Assembly: GCF_006937785.1 (NCBI RefSeq)
Contig: NZ_SJEE01000004.1
Coordinates: forward strand, 204,336-268,335
Direction of reading: 5' to 3'
Length of the DNA: 64,000 nucleotides
Origin: Pseudanabaena sp. UWO311
GTDB lineage: Bacteria > Cyanobacteriota > Cyanobacteriia > Pseudanabaenales > Pseudanabaenaceae
Shown here: one piece after another, positions 53,984 through 62,726 of the stretch
Position numbering within the stretch: the first letter of the stretch is position 1
Layout: each line of letters opens with the position of its first letter
Translations under genes and position numbers: made by a program
Notes under the pieces: generated by a model
The model's input: only the letters and a program-made list of their open reading frames with translations
What the model was told of the DNA's origin: nothing
The model's database searches: none

Positions 53984-54230
53984 AGAATGTAACAACATCT
54001 ACAGTGAGATCGCCTATTTCCCTAACAGGCACTAGTCAGCTAAAGCGTGATCGACGTATTTGCGTCATTTTTATCGTCATGAAATGGGCGTTTCACCACC
54101 TATCCCTCATTCACTAACCAGTGCCATGATGGCTAATCTCACTTAATCGCCACTTTATTTTGGAATTAAAATAGCTAACTTTTCAAACAATGCGATCGCA
54201 CTACGAGATCAGCGATCGCAATGAGATGAG

Positions 54231-55253
54231 TTAAAGATAGGTTGATAAAGTCTTGATATGAGCAATTGCTGCTGAAACTGTTACTGGTAATTTATACCCA
54301 CCTCCATGCGAAGAGAGAACTGGACATTCACATTTCTTCGCATAACTTAAAACGATTTCAGTTAGCGTGCAAAAGTCGTCATTTGTCCAGCCCGTTGTCC
54401 TTGCGCCACAATCATCTTTATGCGAATCATAGCCAGAAAAAATAGCGATTAGATTAGGTTTCCACGGAACCTTTTCTAAAGCTTGCTTAAAAGCATCAAT
54501 ACTTTCATGTCCATAATAAAAAATCCCAGTTATCCCTTCCTCTTGAAGAACTTCAACAGGAAAAGATTCTGTGACAATTGGAATGTTACAGTGTCCAACT
54601 GCCTCAGCAACATCTGTTGTCCCAACTTTCAAGTTTGAGGCTTTAGCCATGTAGAGATCTACTGCACTATGAATGCTAATGCAATAAACGGTAGAATCAT
54701 TACTAAAGATCTCTTGGGTTCCATCACCATGATGAATATCCCAATCAATAATCAGCACCTTTTCAAATCCATGATTCTGAGCATATCGAGTAGCAGCAGC
54801 AAGGGGATTAAGAAGACAGTAGCCATGTCCCCAGTTACTGTGAGCATGATGTCCAACCATACTGAAACAGTAAGCTCGTTCTAGATTTCCCTGTTTCATG
54901 TTGTCAACCGCTGTTAGCATTCCTCCTAAGCCATAGAGATAACCTGGCAAACAATATTCTAGCCCTGAACATTCAAAGTTCAATTGTGGTAGAGATAGAC
55001 TAATTTCATCTAATGGTTTTCCAAGAGCTTTTAAAGTGATTTTTCGGATGTATTCATAGGTATGCACTCTGAGGTAATCATCAACTTTAGCTTTTCTTAA
55101 AGGTAGTACTGGATAATCTTGAAGCAACTTTTCAAGATTATGTCTAACTTTGTTGTAGTAAGGAAAAGAATATTTGCTAAAAGAAATTTCCTGAATAGGT
55201 TTAGAAGATAAAAATGTTTGAGGATGTAAGTAGGTAGCAAACCGAATCATCAT
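54231..55253 (-). CDS. HDAC-superfamily (histone deacetylase-like) amidohydrolase
   Basis: 340 aa. The zinc and charge-relay residues are visible: FSMVGHHAHSNWGHGYC (His pair), IIDWDIHHGDGTQEIF (metal Asp and His), and FSGYDSHKDD (metal Asp). Ends in LSSHGGGYKL, the family's Gly-rich end. Bacterial members remove acetyl groups from polyamines, acetoin precursors or other amides. Low similarity to the classic acetylpolyamine enzymes keeps the substrate open. It is AT-rich with no HIP1 octamer that I can find, so it may be acquired. Confidence 0.85.
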   Translation of the reverse strand: MMIRFATYLHPQTFLSSKPIQEISFSKYSFPYYNKVRHNLEKLLQDYPVLPLRKAKVDDYLRVHTYEYIRKITLKALGKPLDEISLSLPQLNFECSGLEYCLPGYLYGLGGMLTAVDNMKQGNLERAYCFSMVGHHAHSNWGHGYCLLNPLAAATRYAQNHGFEKVLIIDWDIHHGDGTQEIFSNDSTVYCISIHSAVDLYMAKASNLKVGTTDVAEAVGHCNIPIVTESFPVEVLQEEGITGIFYYGHESIDAFKQALEKVPWKPNLIAIFSGYDSHKDDCGARTTGWTNDDFCTLTEIVLSYAKKCECPVLSSHGGGYKLPVTVSAAIAHIKTLSTYL

Positions 55254-55339
55254 TGTCTCCCGTATTAGCTTTATTAGAATTATGGGGGCAGTAACGAGTT
55301 ACCCTTCAGTAACGCACAAACATTCGTTATGTAAAAGGT

Positions 55340-55395
55340 TCATTAATTGAGATTAAAAGGGTGTGTTACATTTCATTAACGCATCCTACGTGATC
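55340..55395. repeat. Fragment of a widespread cyanobacterial intergenic repeat
   Basis: GGGTGTGTTACATTTCATTA and ACGCATCCTACG recall a non-coding repeat I know from many cyanobacterial genomes. It lies between the HDAC-like and HEPN genes. Confidence 0.4.
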
Positions 55396-55420
55396 GGCGA
55401 TCGTACAACGAGACTGGCGA

Positions 55421-56755
55421 TCACACTGTAATATCGGATTTCTCAAAGACATTAGCAAGAATCTGATCTTCTAACCAGTCAGAAAAATCTTCTGGAGAAG
55501 TAATGTTTTGGAATAAGGGGTCAACGCATAAACGTTGAATACAACGTATAGATATAGATTTCATAGAATCTAGCTCTAGGTTAGTTATCTCATACTTTCC
55601 ATCATGGACTATCTTTGAACGTAGATTGTAAAGTTCTCTTACGGTATTCACTACTTCTTTTCTATTCTTTGGGTTACTCGTAATGAGATGGGCAATTCGT
55701 ATCCTTAAACGATAACTCAACTCAGCATTTTCATTGTCTACTAATACAATACTTTCAAGTGCTATAGCATACAAGAGAAATGCCTCCTCTCGTCTATTAG
55801 CGATAATTGCTCTTCCCGCCCACTGAATAGCGGTAATTAACGCTTGTTCAAATTTATTTAGATTGTTTTTCTTTAGTAGATTGACAATATGACTAAAGCC
55901 AATATTATTTTTTGCATCTGATTCTATAATTCTTAGGATTTCAAGTTTCTGCAATGCACCGATCCGCTTTCGCCCAATATTGAAACTTATTGCATCATCT
56001 TCATTTAGTATTATTGTCTCAAACCAACGTGCTTCTGAGTCTCCTGACAAGTATGCCCAAGCATCTGGATTATACGGAACTAATGCGCTAAAGAAATTAA
56101 GTATATCTAGAATTTTTCGTGTTTTTTTGATCGCAATTACTTGTGCTGATTCATAATCTTTTGCTTCTACAGTGACTACACTAAATACTTTTTTATAGAA
56201 ATTCGTATCAATATTATTTTTGAGCGTTTCCCATTTGGCTTCTTTTTGAATTGGATGTTTTGCCACTATTTCTTGAAAATTATTGACAAGAAGATCATCA
56301 AAAACAATAAATTCAATTTGTCCTATTGATAATGGTAGACCTCCCTCATTTATTCCGTATATTGGAATATAGCAACGATATGTAATTCGTTTAGCAGTAA
56401 TTTTTTTCTTCAAATCTTCTAGGATTCCACTAATTCTTGCGTCTTCAGGAATAGAACTAGTATTCAAGCATAGTGCTTTTAATAAAGCTTCTTGAAAAGC
56501 CTTTTCTACAGTCTTTAGGCTTAAGTCATCGTCTTTAACTGAAATTTTTATTAGATTCCTCAGACACTTATGATAATGTGAAGCCTCTTCATAATCTAAA
56601 TGCAAGCTGCCCAGTCCGTGATGTTCAAAATATAGTGATAGTGTTTTTTCCTCAGATACTTCCGTTCTCGAATTTAAAAAATCAATTAACGATCTTATCT
56701 CCTGAAGAGATTCATCAATTTTACTCTGTGTCAAATTGCCTTTAGCTCTCTTCAT
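55421..56755 (-). CDS. HEPN (ApeA-like) domain protein
   Basis: 444 aa. The C-terminal part (about 315-425) is a HEPN-type helical bundle: AFLLYAIALESIVL, LSYRLRIRIAHLI and LYNLRSKIVHDGKYE with the R-x4-H catalytic motif of HEPN RNases. The N-terminal 300 residues are mixed alpha/beta with IEFIVFDDLLVN and EARWFETIILNE, as in ApeA-type proteins (ApeA_NTD-like region). ApeA is an abortive-infection protein, so a defence role is likely but not proven. No HIP1 octamer is seen in it. It starts two bases after the end of a decayed permease fragment. Confidence 0.6.
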   Translation of the reverse strand: MKRAKGNLTQSKIDESLQEIRSLIDFLNSRTEVSEEKTLSLYFEHHGLGSLHLDYEEASHYHKCLRNLIKISVKDDDLSLKTVEKAFQEALLKALCLNTSSIPEDARISGILEDLKKKITAKRITYRCYIPIYGINEGGLPLSIGQIEFIVFDDLLVNNFQEIVAKHPIQKEAKWETLKNNIDTNFYKKVFSVVTVEAKDYESAQVIAIKKTRKILDILNFFSALVPYNPDAWAYLSGDSEARWFETIILNEDDAISFNIGRKRIGALQKLEILRIIESDAKNNIGFSHIVNLLKKNNLNKFEQALITAIQWAGRAIIANRREEAFLLYAIALESIVLVDNENAELSYRLRIRIAHLITSNPKNRKEVVNTVRELYNLRSKIVHDGKYEITNLELDSMKSISIRCIQRLCVDPLFQNITSPEDFSDWLEDQILANVFEKSDITV

Positions 56756-56758
56756 TTA

Positions 56759-56885
56759 ATGTTAGCCCTTGGTCTTCTTGCTACTAAATTTCTGGGTCAA
56801 ACCTTCGCCTACAAGCTATAAACCGATCGCCATAAAAGTAATCTCCAAAATTGGGAAAACCGTTGTTCACTAGACATTTTCACCA
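56759..56885 (-). pseudogene. Decayed 3' end of an ABC permease gene (direct repeat)
   Basis: Reading the minus strand, GENV, two stops, TTVFPILEITFMAIGL, one stop, then [17 protein letters not shown] matches the C-terminus of the intact permease at 57331 ([16 protein letters not shown].. [17 protein letters not shown]). The in-frame stops show that it is a remnant. It lies on the far side of hicAB and directly in front of the HEPN gene, so a duplicated gene end brackets the module. Confidence 0.8.
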
Positions 56886-56895
56886 AAGGCGATCG

Positions 56896-57114
56896 CTAAG
56901 CAGCTTGAAGTATCTTCGGTTCAGGAATAGATTCTCCTTCCATTTGCCAAGCTTCTAGATACATTTCAATAACCTCTTCCCCATTATGAATTGCCTGCTC
57001 ACGAGTTTCTCCATGAGTACAAGGCATGACAACGAGATCGGCAAATTCTGGAATTGTGACTAGAAACAATTGATCCGCTTCAGACCATTGAACATTCATG
57101 CTGTATCTACTCAT
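56896..57114 (-). CDS. hicB: HicB-family antitoxin
   Basis: 72 aa. The partial RNase H-like HicB fold is visible (SMNVQWSEADQLFLVTIPEF, CTHGETREQAIHNGEEVIEM), without an extra DNA-binding domain. It follows hicA with a four-base overlap. It neutralises HicA and may autoregulate. Confidence 0.88.
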   Translation of the reverse strand: MSRYSMNVQWSEADQLFLVTIPEFADLVVMPCTHGETREQAIHNGEEVIEMYLEAWQMEGESIPEPKILQAA

Positions 57115-57338
57115 AAATCCTCCTCCTGATTCCCTAGCTTCTTGATTGTATCCAATAATTTTGCGAGTTGCTTCTCTAAGTATATTGGTACATCATCGCC
57201 ATCCTTACCTGAAATCGTTAATGTTTGACTGAGCATAGGGTGTCGCCAGCGCTCATGACTACCCTTGCCCCGTTTGGGCAAATAAACGAAACCCTCACGC
57301 GCAACTTGGGCTTTGAATTCCCGAATTTTTCTAGGCAT
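57111..57338 (-). CDS. hicA: HicA-family mRNA interferase toxin
   Basis: 75 aa. The double-stranded RNA-binding-like fold has KRGKGSHERWRHP with the catalytic His, and ISGKDGDDVPIYLEKQLAKLL. The ATG overlaps the last codons of the ABC permease (the permease ends AATGCCTAG). It would cut mRNA when HicB is lost. The order toxin-antitoxin is usual for hicAB. Confidence 0.9.
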   Translation of the reverse strand: MPRKIREFKAQVAREGFVYLPKRGKGSHERWRHPMLSQTLTISGKDGDDVPIYLEKQLAKLLDTIKKLGNQEEDL

Positions 57339-58194
57339 TTGTTTCTTTCTTGCTACTAAATCTCTGAGTCAAGCCTTCGCCTACTAGCGATAAACCGATT
57401 GTCATTAAAGTAATCGCCAATCCAGGGAAAATAGTTGTCCACCAGATATTTTCGCCAGTCGAGAGCGCGTCTAGAGCTTGCTTGAGATCGTGTCCCCATT
57501 CAGGCACATCTTCAGGAATACCTAAGCCCAAAAAGCCTAAACCTGCCAGAGTCAGAATCGCATCAGCGGCGTTGAGGGCGAAAATTACGGGTAGGCTTTG
57601 GATTACGTTAGGCGCGAGATATTTCATTAAGATGGTTTTCGTGTCAGCACCGATCGCTTGAGCAGCTTCAATATAAACTTCGGTTTTCGTACTCACAGTT
57701 TGGTTGCGGATCACCCGAAAATATTGGGGGATATAGGCAACACTGAGGGCGATCGCAGCATTCCAGACACCAGCACCGACCACAAAGGCGATCGTCAGCG
57801 AGAGCAATAAACTGGGCAACGTATAGAGCGCATCCATCAAAAATACTAAGATGCGATCGAGCCAGCCACCTTTGTAGCCACTTAGCATCCCCAAGGGTAC
57901 GCCGATTACAAGACTAATTACCGTTGAGGCGATCGTTACTTGCCAAGCAACACCAGCGCCAGCGATCGTTCTGGTAAATACATCATGACCCTGTAAATCT
58001 GTGCCAAACCAATGTTGTGGCGATGGAGACTGATGGATTGGATTGCTAAGAAATTCACTGGGATCTGTCAAAATCCCCATCGCTTGCAGCAATGGTGTGG
58101 CGATCGCCATCAGCAAAAAAGCAACGCTAATGACGATGCCAACGGACATTAACTTTTGGGATACTGACTGCTTAGGCGATTTCATAGGGGACAA
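57331..58194 (-). CDS. Oligopeptide/dipeptide ABC transporter permease (DppC/OppC type)
   Basis: 287 aa with five to six membrane helices. The N-terminal OppC segment [20 protein letters not shown] and the inner-loop motif [23 protein letters not shown] (EAA loop) are typical. [15 protein letters not shown] is a late family marker. It works with a second permease, ATPases and a binding protein that are not in view. Its last codons contain the hicA start, and a decayed copy of its end lies beyond hicAB. Confidence 0.92.
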   Translation of the reverse strand: MSPMKSPKQSVSQKLMSVGIVISVAFLLMAIATPLLQAMGILTDPSEFLSNPIHQSPSPQHWFGTDLQGHDVFTRTIAGAGVAWQVTIASTVISLVIGVPLGMLSGYKGGWLDRILVFLMDALYTLPSLLLSLTIAFVVGAGVWNAAIALSVAYIPQYFRVIRNQTVSTKTEVYIEAAQAIGADTKTILMKYLAPNVIQSLPVIFALNAADAILTLAGLGFLGLGIPEDVPEWGHDLKQALDALSTGENIWWTTIFPGLAITLMTIGLSLVGEGLTQRFSSKKETNA

Positions 58195-58307
58195 AAGGGC
58201 AAATTAGAGAGCAATTTAAACAACAAAAGGGAATTTCCTTGTTTTGTACTATACCGCGATCGCTAAATCTAGATAGAATAAGCTTCTGGGATCGTATGGT
58301 AAAAATT

Positions 58308-59072
58308 ATGGATGTAATTCCCGCAATTGATATTTTAGATGGACGCTGTGTCAGGCTCTATCAAGGGGATTATCAAAAATCAGAAGTATTTGGTGAAGAC
58401 CCCGTTGAGGTTGCTCAGCGATGGTATGACCAAGGCGCTAAGTATTTGCATGTGGTTGATTTGGATGGTGCAAAGGAAGGCAAGCCGAAAAACTTAAAGG
58501 TAATTGAGGCGATCGCCCGCTCCATCCCGATGCGAGTACAGATGGGTGGCGGCTTGCGCGATCGCGAAAGTATCGTGTCAGTGCTAAATTCTGGCGTGAG
58601 TCGGGTGATTTTAGGCACTGCGGCGGTGGAAAGCTCGCAACTAGTTGCCAATATCTGTGCAGAATTCCCTGAACAAATCATGATCGGCATTGATGCTCGT
58701 AATGGCAAGGTGGCGACTAGAGGCTGGTTGACCAATTCGGATGTAACGGCTGTGGATCTTGCCAGACGCATGACTTCTGTGGGTATCGCAGGAATTATCT
58801 ATACAGATATTCATCGCGATGGCACGATGCAGGGGCCAAATATCGAAGCTTTGCGTCAACTTGCCGAAAATGTCGATGTTCCAGTAATTGCGTCAGGTGG
58901 CGTTAGTTCGATTACGGATCTGTTAAATCTGGTATCGCTGGAATCTGTCGGCGTGAAAGGTGCGATCGTCGGCAAAGCCATTTACACAGGTGACATTCAA
59001 CTGCGTGAAGCAATAAGGGCTGTGGGTAATGGACGCTGGCAAGATGTGATTGATAACTCAGCGATCGCCTAA
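58308..59072 (+). CDS. hisA: HisA: ProFAR isomerase
   Basis: The ATG at 58308 gives [20 protein letters not shown], with catalytic Asp in the first strand; an upstream ATG at 58296 would add four residues. 254 aa, a half-barrel duplicated TIM barrel, with [41 protein letters not shown] and VIASGGVSS for the two phosphate sites. It catalyses the fourth step of histidine synthesis. Confidence 0.96.
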   Translation: MDVIPAIDILDGRCVRLYQGDYQKSEVFGEDPVEVAQRWYDQGAKYLHVVDLDGAKEGKPKNLKVIEAIARSIPMRVQMGGGLRDRESIVSVLNSGVSRVILGTAAVESSQLVANICAEFPEQIMIGIDARNGKVATRGWLTNSDVTAVDLARRMTSVGIAGIIYTDIHRDGTMQGPNIEALRQLAENVDVPVIASGGVSSITDLLNLVSLESVGVKGAIVGKAIYTGDIQLREAIRAVGNGRWQDVIDNSAIA

Positions 59073-59080
59073 AATTCTAC

Positions 59081-59157
59081 AAAACCCAAAAGAGATTCGC
59101 GACGCGAATCTCTTTTGGGTTTTATGTTACAAAGCGCTGCTCCGCAGTGCTTTGTAA
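59081..59157. terminator. Two hairpins between convergent hisA and the C39-like gene
   Basis: 59081-59123 (AAAACCCAAAAGAGATTCGC and exact inverse) and 59128-59157 (imperfect TTACAAAGC..GCTTTGTAA). They separate two convergent genes. Confidence 0.65.
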
Positions 59158-61011
59158 TTATTTGGGCAAAATGAAATGCGCCCATACATCGCCATCGACA
59201 CCACACATATCGCGCATGTAAATGTATGGATAGCGCAAACTCTTTCCTTCCGTTTGGCTATAACCTGTAAGAGCATTACCATAAGGATCATGGACGATAT
59301 ATCCCTGCTCATCGAAGCCGATGATCGTAATGATATGACCGCCGTGGGTGAAGTAGCCCCCGATGACAACGGGACGATTAGCGATAATTTCCTGTTGTAT
59401 TTGAGACCATGTGCGAGTAGTACTAAAGTTGCCGCCAAAACCATAGGCCCGATAAAGCATCTGTAACACCGAATTATCAGTACGAGCTTGTCTACCATGT
59501 CGATCGATTACCCATTGATATAGCTCATCTTCTAGCTGTTGTCGCGGATTACGCGATCGCCTACCGTGAAAAGCTAACACCATCGCGATCGAGGTGACAT
59601 TACAGGTCACAAAAGGATCTCGCGGATTGTCTAATTGTGAAAAATAGGGCACTCCTAAAACTTTGCGCTTGGGCGTAAACTCGATCGCCTTATTGCCTTG
59701 CTGAAGGTTGACATGCCCCGCAAATACAAAGCCCGACTTGCCTAGAGGTGGTACATCCTCATTTAAAGTGACTTGGAAATGAATATCGGTCAGGCTATAG
59801 CTATCCAGACCAAACACCTCACCTGTGTTGAGGGGTGCTAATTCATTTGCCGCTAACTGCCGCGCATCAATGGGGCGCTTCTTGAGTACAGTGTTTTGCC
59901 TGACGGTCAAGGTTTTCATATCAGGATCGAACAGGATCTGCTTGCCATTTTTGGTGATGCTGACATGTCGCTCATAGAAAAAACCTACATTGCCAATCGG
60001 GGCGATCGCGTTAGTGAACTTCACGCGGAAATGACCATTAACAGAGGCATAGCCACTAATCGGATAGGTCATGCCAGCCTTAACCATGATTTTTTGTGAA
60101 TCGGAGAGGCTACTAGCATTTTGTGACGATGCTTTTAAAAAAGTGTCAGTAATCACCGTGGCGATCGCACCATTGATCGGGATATCACTAACATCGGCAG
60201 GATTCGAGAAATCAAGGGATTCGCCCAGTTTTGATAATTCCACATGGGGCAAGAAAAAGAACCCAACCTGTCCAACAGGAGCCAAGGGTTGCGCCAACTT
60301 AACTTGGACATGGTTAGCAGCGATCGTAAAATTCCCGTCTAACAACAATTTTGTCCCCGCTTTCACCTCGGCTTTTTGGGTAAAGGGCAAAGACTGCGAA
60401 GCCGCTGTAGAAATCTTGAAAATCGTGTCTTGCTTCACCGTTAACGTAATCGGTGCAAGCAAATCCACATGAGGAGCATAGAAATAACCAAAGGCTCCCA
60501 TAGGCGCGATCGGTTGCTTGAGTAAAACCTTAATATGTCCATTAACAGAGCCGTAGCGCAACACTTCAAGGGTTTGTCCAGCCTGCACCTCGACTTTGCC
60601 ATTTGGTGGTAAAGTCCCCGAATCCGCAGGGGAAGCTTTAAAACGAGTAGCTTGCTTGGTTATCAAGGTGATGTCAGGATTCTTAACTAAAATATTGACG
60701 ATCAACTCAGCCAAAAGCTGATTATTTGCACCAATCGCTCGCACCCGCAAAAATGTCGCCATCGCAGTTGGTAAACCAGCCGTAATTTTTACCTGCCAAG
60801 TACCTGTCGTGGCGTTAAGTTGCACCGCAACTGGGGCATCGTTGGCTAAGGTGACGAGAATTTGTAAAACTTGAGTAAAGTCGGCTGTCCCTGCGATCGC
60901 TATTTCGCGATTAACCACTACCTCACTGGGCGCTTGGGTAATCGCGATCGCTGTTTGCACTGGTGCAGGAGCAGAAGCATTAACAGGTGCATTGTTTGAA
61001 GCGGCTGTCAT
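59158..61011 (-). CDS. C39-like peptidase with four repeated beta domains
   Basis: 617 aa. After an N-terminal Ig-like region (about 25-110) come four similar repeats of about 85 residues, each with a KQATRFKASPADS / KQDTIFKISTAAS / ITDTFLKASSQNA / RQNTVLKKRPIDA start and a GxFGYFYAPHV or GKSGFVFAGHV end. The last 160 residues are a papain-like C39_2 domain with Cys in FVTCNVTSIAMVL, His in GGHIITIIGF and Asp in IVHDPYGN. No clear signal peptide is seen. The repeats may bind cell wall or the substrate. The function is unknown. Confidence 0.75.
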   Translation of the reverse strand: MTAASNNAPVNASAPAPVQTAIAITQAPSEVVVNREIAIAGTADFTQVLQILVTLANDAPVAVQLNATTGTWQVKITAGLPTAMATFLRVRAIGANNQLLAELIVNILVKNPDITLITKQATRFKASPADSGTLPPNGKVEVQAGQTLEVLRYGSVNGHIKVLLKQPIAPMGAFGYFYAPHVDLLAPITLTVKQDTIFKISTAASQSLPFTQKAEVKAGTKLLLDGNFTIAANHVQVKLAQPLAPVGQVGFFFLPHVELSKLGESLDFSNPADVSDIPINGAIATVITDTFLKASSQNASSLSDSQKIMVKAGMTYPISGYASVNGHFRVKFTNAIAPIGNVGFFYERHVSITKNGKQILFDPDMKTLTVRQNTVLKKRPIDARQLAANELAPLNTGEVFGLDSYSLTDIHFQVTLNEDVPPLGKSGFVFAGHVNLQQGNKAIEFTPKRKVLGVPYFSQLDNPRDPFVTCNVTSIAMVLAFHGRRSRNPRQQLEDELYQWVIDRHGRQARTDNSVLQMLYRAYGFGGNFSTTRTWSQIQQEIIANRPVVIGGYFTHGGHIITIIGFDEQGYIVHDPYGNALTGYSQTEGKSLRYPYIYMRDMCGVDGDVWAHFILPK

Positions 61012-61040
61012 TACTGTTTCACTGTTGACTACTGCCTCTA

Positions 61041-61126
61041 TTACAACACTTTGCGCTCAAACCCAAACCAATAAATTTTTTGAAAGTGTTGCTTTGCAAC
61101 ACTTTCAAAAAATTTATTTTGGTGCG
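61041..61126. repeat. Family B palindromic element, copy 6 (inverted, truncated)
   Basis: Begins TTACAACACTTTGCGCTCAA and carries a perfect stem AATAAATTTTTTGAAAGTGT.. around TTT, but its far end is cut short where the next hairpin begins. Confidence 0.65.
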
Positions 61127-61135
61127 CTCATTCTC

Positions 61136-61188
61136 AAAACCCAAAAAGTAAAGGCGGCACGAAGCGCCGCCTTTACTTTTTGGGTTTT
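61136..61188. repeat. Family A hairpin
   Basis: AAAACCCAAAAAGTAAAGGC.. pairs with its inverse (one mismatch) around GAAG, same core as 47546-47600. Confidence 0.65.
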
Positions 61189-61252
61189 GTCTTGCCTTTG
61201 CATGAGAAAATAGCACAAACATCTCTAGAATTAACTAGATACGGGTATTGTT

Positions 61253-61447
61253 ATGGGCTTTGCTGATTATTCGATCGCTGAGATCGCGGAAGACTACAAA
61301 CTCACCCTTGAGTCTGTATTTAAACTATGCGATCGCCTTGGGATCGCTTACCAAGATGCCGAGACCAAACTTGCTTTGGAAGACGCAAAAGCCGTAATCA
61401 TGGCATCCGAAGCCCAAAATTCTAAAACCTCTTTCAAAAATCCCTAA
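61253..61447 (+). CDS. Small IF-2 N-terminal-like protein
   Basis: 64 aa: FADYSIAEIAEDYKLTLESV, then FKLCDRLGIAYQDAETKLAL and EDAKAVIMASE. The pattern of a short helix pair resembles the IF2_N domain, and cyanobacteria have such short proteins near photosynthesis genes. The frame has two HIP1-like sites. Function unknown. It is followed by psbV after 102 bp, so it may share a transcript. Confidence 0.55.
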   Translation: MGFADYSIAEIAEDYKLTLESVFKLCDRLGIAYQDAETKLALEDAKAVIMASEAQNSKTSFKNP

Positions 61448-61549
61448 AAAACCCAAAGTGTAATCGCGATCGCAAAATCGCAATAAATCTTTGAGATTAG
61501 GTTAAATTCTTTTAGATAAACTTAGATAAATTAAGTTATGTCCGTAATT

Positions 61550-62047
61550 ATGAACAAAAATTCTTTTAAATATTTAGCGGTGGCGATCGCATTCGTAATG
61601 CTAGCCTTCCAGCTTTTTACCACCAGCGTCAGCGCTGCCGACATTCCAATCGCTCTGCGTACCGTTCCCCTTAACGAAAACACCAATATTGTCTTAACCC
61701 AAAAAGACATTGCTAAGGGCAAGAAATTATTTTCTAATGCCTGTGCTACCTGTCACCTTGGCGGCGCAACTTTTACCAATCCCAACGTCAACCTTTCGCC
61801 TGAATCTTTGGCTGGAGCTAACCCAGTACGTAACAACGTCCTTGGTTTAGTCGATTTCATGAAAAAGCCTACTACCTATGATGGTGTGACTGAAATCTAC
61901 GATGTTCACCCCAGTCTCAAGAGTACCGATATTTTCCCCATCATGCGTGGACTTACCGACAATGACCTCAAGCTAATTGCTGGTTATATCCTGTACGAAC
62001 CTAATGTTAGAGGTATCGGCTGGGGCGGCGGAAAGATATACTATTAA
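61550..62047 (+). CDS. psbV: Cytochrome c550 (photosystem II extrinsic subunit)
   Basis: An upstream ATG at 61538 is possible, but 61550 (MNKNSFKYLAVAIAFVMLAF) gives a proper signal peptide ending VSAA. The heme is attached at CATCH (Cys65, Cys68, His69) and the second axial His lies in YDVHPSL. The ending GWGGGKIYY is the PsbV hallmark. It binds on the lumenal side and shields the manganese cluster. The order psbV then petE is seen. Confidence 0.95.
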   Translation: MNKNSFKYLAVAIAFVMLAFQLFTTSVSAADIPIALRTVPLNENTNIVLTQKDIAKGKKLFSNACATCHLGGATFTNPNVNLSPESLAGANPVRNNVLGLVDFMKKPTTYDGVTEIYDVHPSLKSTDIFPIMRGLTDNDLKLIAGYILYEPNVRGIGWGGGKIYY

Positions 62048-62187
62048 GCGAATAATGTAGCGTACTAGTCATACGCCACATTGAAGTAAGCTAATTTTAT
62101 TAGCTTTTTCCTACGTGTTTTAGTTGCTTTGATTCGAGTCGAGTCGAATTAGTGCAAGTCAAGTTGAATTTTAGTCGGTAATTAATC

Positions 62188-62562
62188 ATGAATATTTCTT
62201 CCTTTGCGAAAAAGCTAGGTTTAGTAATTGCTAGCCTTTTGTTTGTTGTTGGTAGCTTCTTCATGTCAGTAAGTCCTGCTGCTGCTGATACTGTCACCGT
62301 TAAGATGGGTTCTGATGGTGGTCAGCTAGTATTCGAGCCTAAAGTGGTCACAATCAAAGTAGGCGATACTGTCAAATGGGTTAACAACAAAGCTTTCCCT
62401 CACAATGTTGTGTTTGACGGTCATGCAGAACTTTCTCACAAGAAGCTAGCGCAAAAGCCTAAGGCTGAGCTAGAGTCCACCTTTAATGAAGCAGGTGAGT
62501 TCGCTTACTATTGCTCTCCCCACCGTGGCGCTGGTATGCAAGGTAAAATAGTTGTTCAATAA
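62188..62562 (+). CDS. petE: Plastocyanin
   Basis: 124 aa with a signal peptide (to SPAAA). The copper ligands are His72 (FPHNVVF), Cys109, His112 and Met117 (YYCSPHRGAGMQGK). The mature protein has about 91 residues. It carries electrons from cytochrome b6f to photosystem I in the lumen. A strong terminator follows at 62582. Confidence 0.97.
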   Translation: MNISSFAKKLGLVIASLLFVVGSFFMSVSPAAADTVTVKMGSDGGQLVFEPKVVTIKVGDTVKWVNNKAFPHNVVFDGHAELSHKKLAQKPKAELESTFNEAGEFAYYCSPHRGAGMQGKIVVQ

Positions 62563-62581
62563 CAGCTAAGCTTTTTTCCCG

Positions 62582-62620
62582 CAAAAAAGAGTTGCAAACA
62601 TTGTTTGCAACTCTTTTTTG
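62582..62620 (+). terminator. petE terminator
   Basis: CAAAAAAGAGTTGCAAACA and its inverse, with T-tract. Confidence 0.85.
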
Positions 62621-62726
62621 TTTTAGGTGATTTGCGATCGCTTTGAGGTAATCGATGAGGATTGGTTATCATCCCATCTAAATGTCATAATTATCAAAGA
62701 TAGCTTTCCAAAAAATTTCATTCAGC

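Noticed and set aside
54000..54230. Possible small gene between sodB and the HDAC-like gene
   Set aside because: No frame with a start, ribosome site and recognisable sequence; only degenerate repeat-like sequence.
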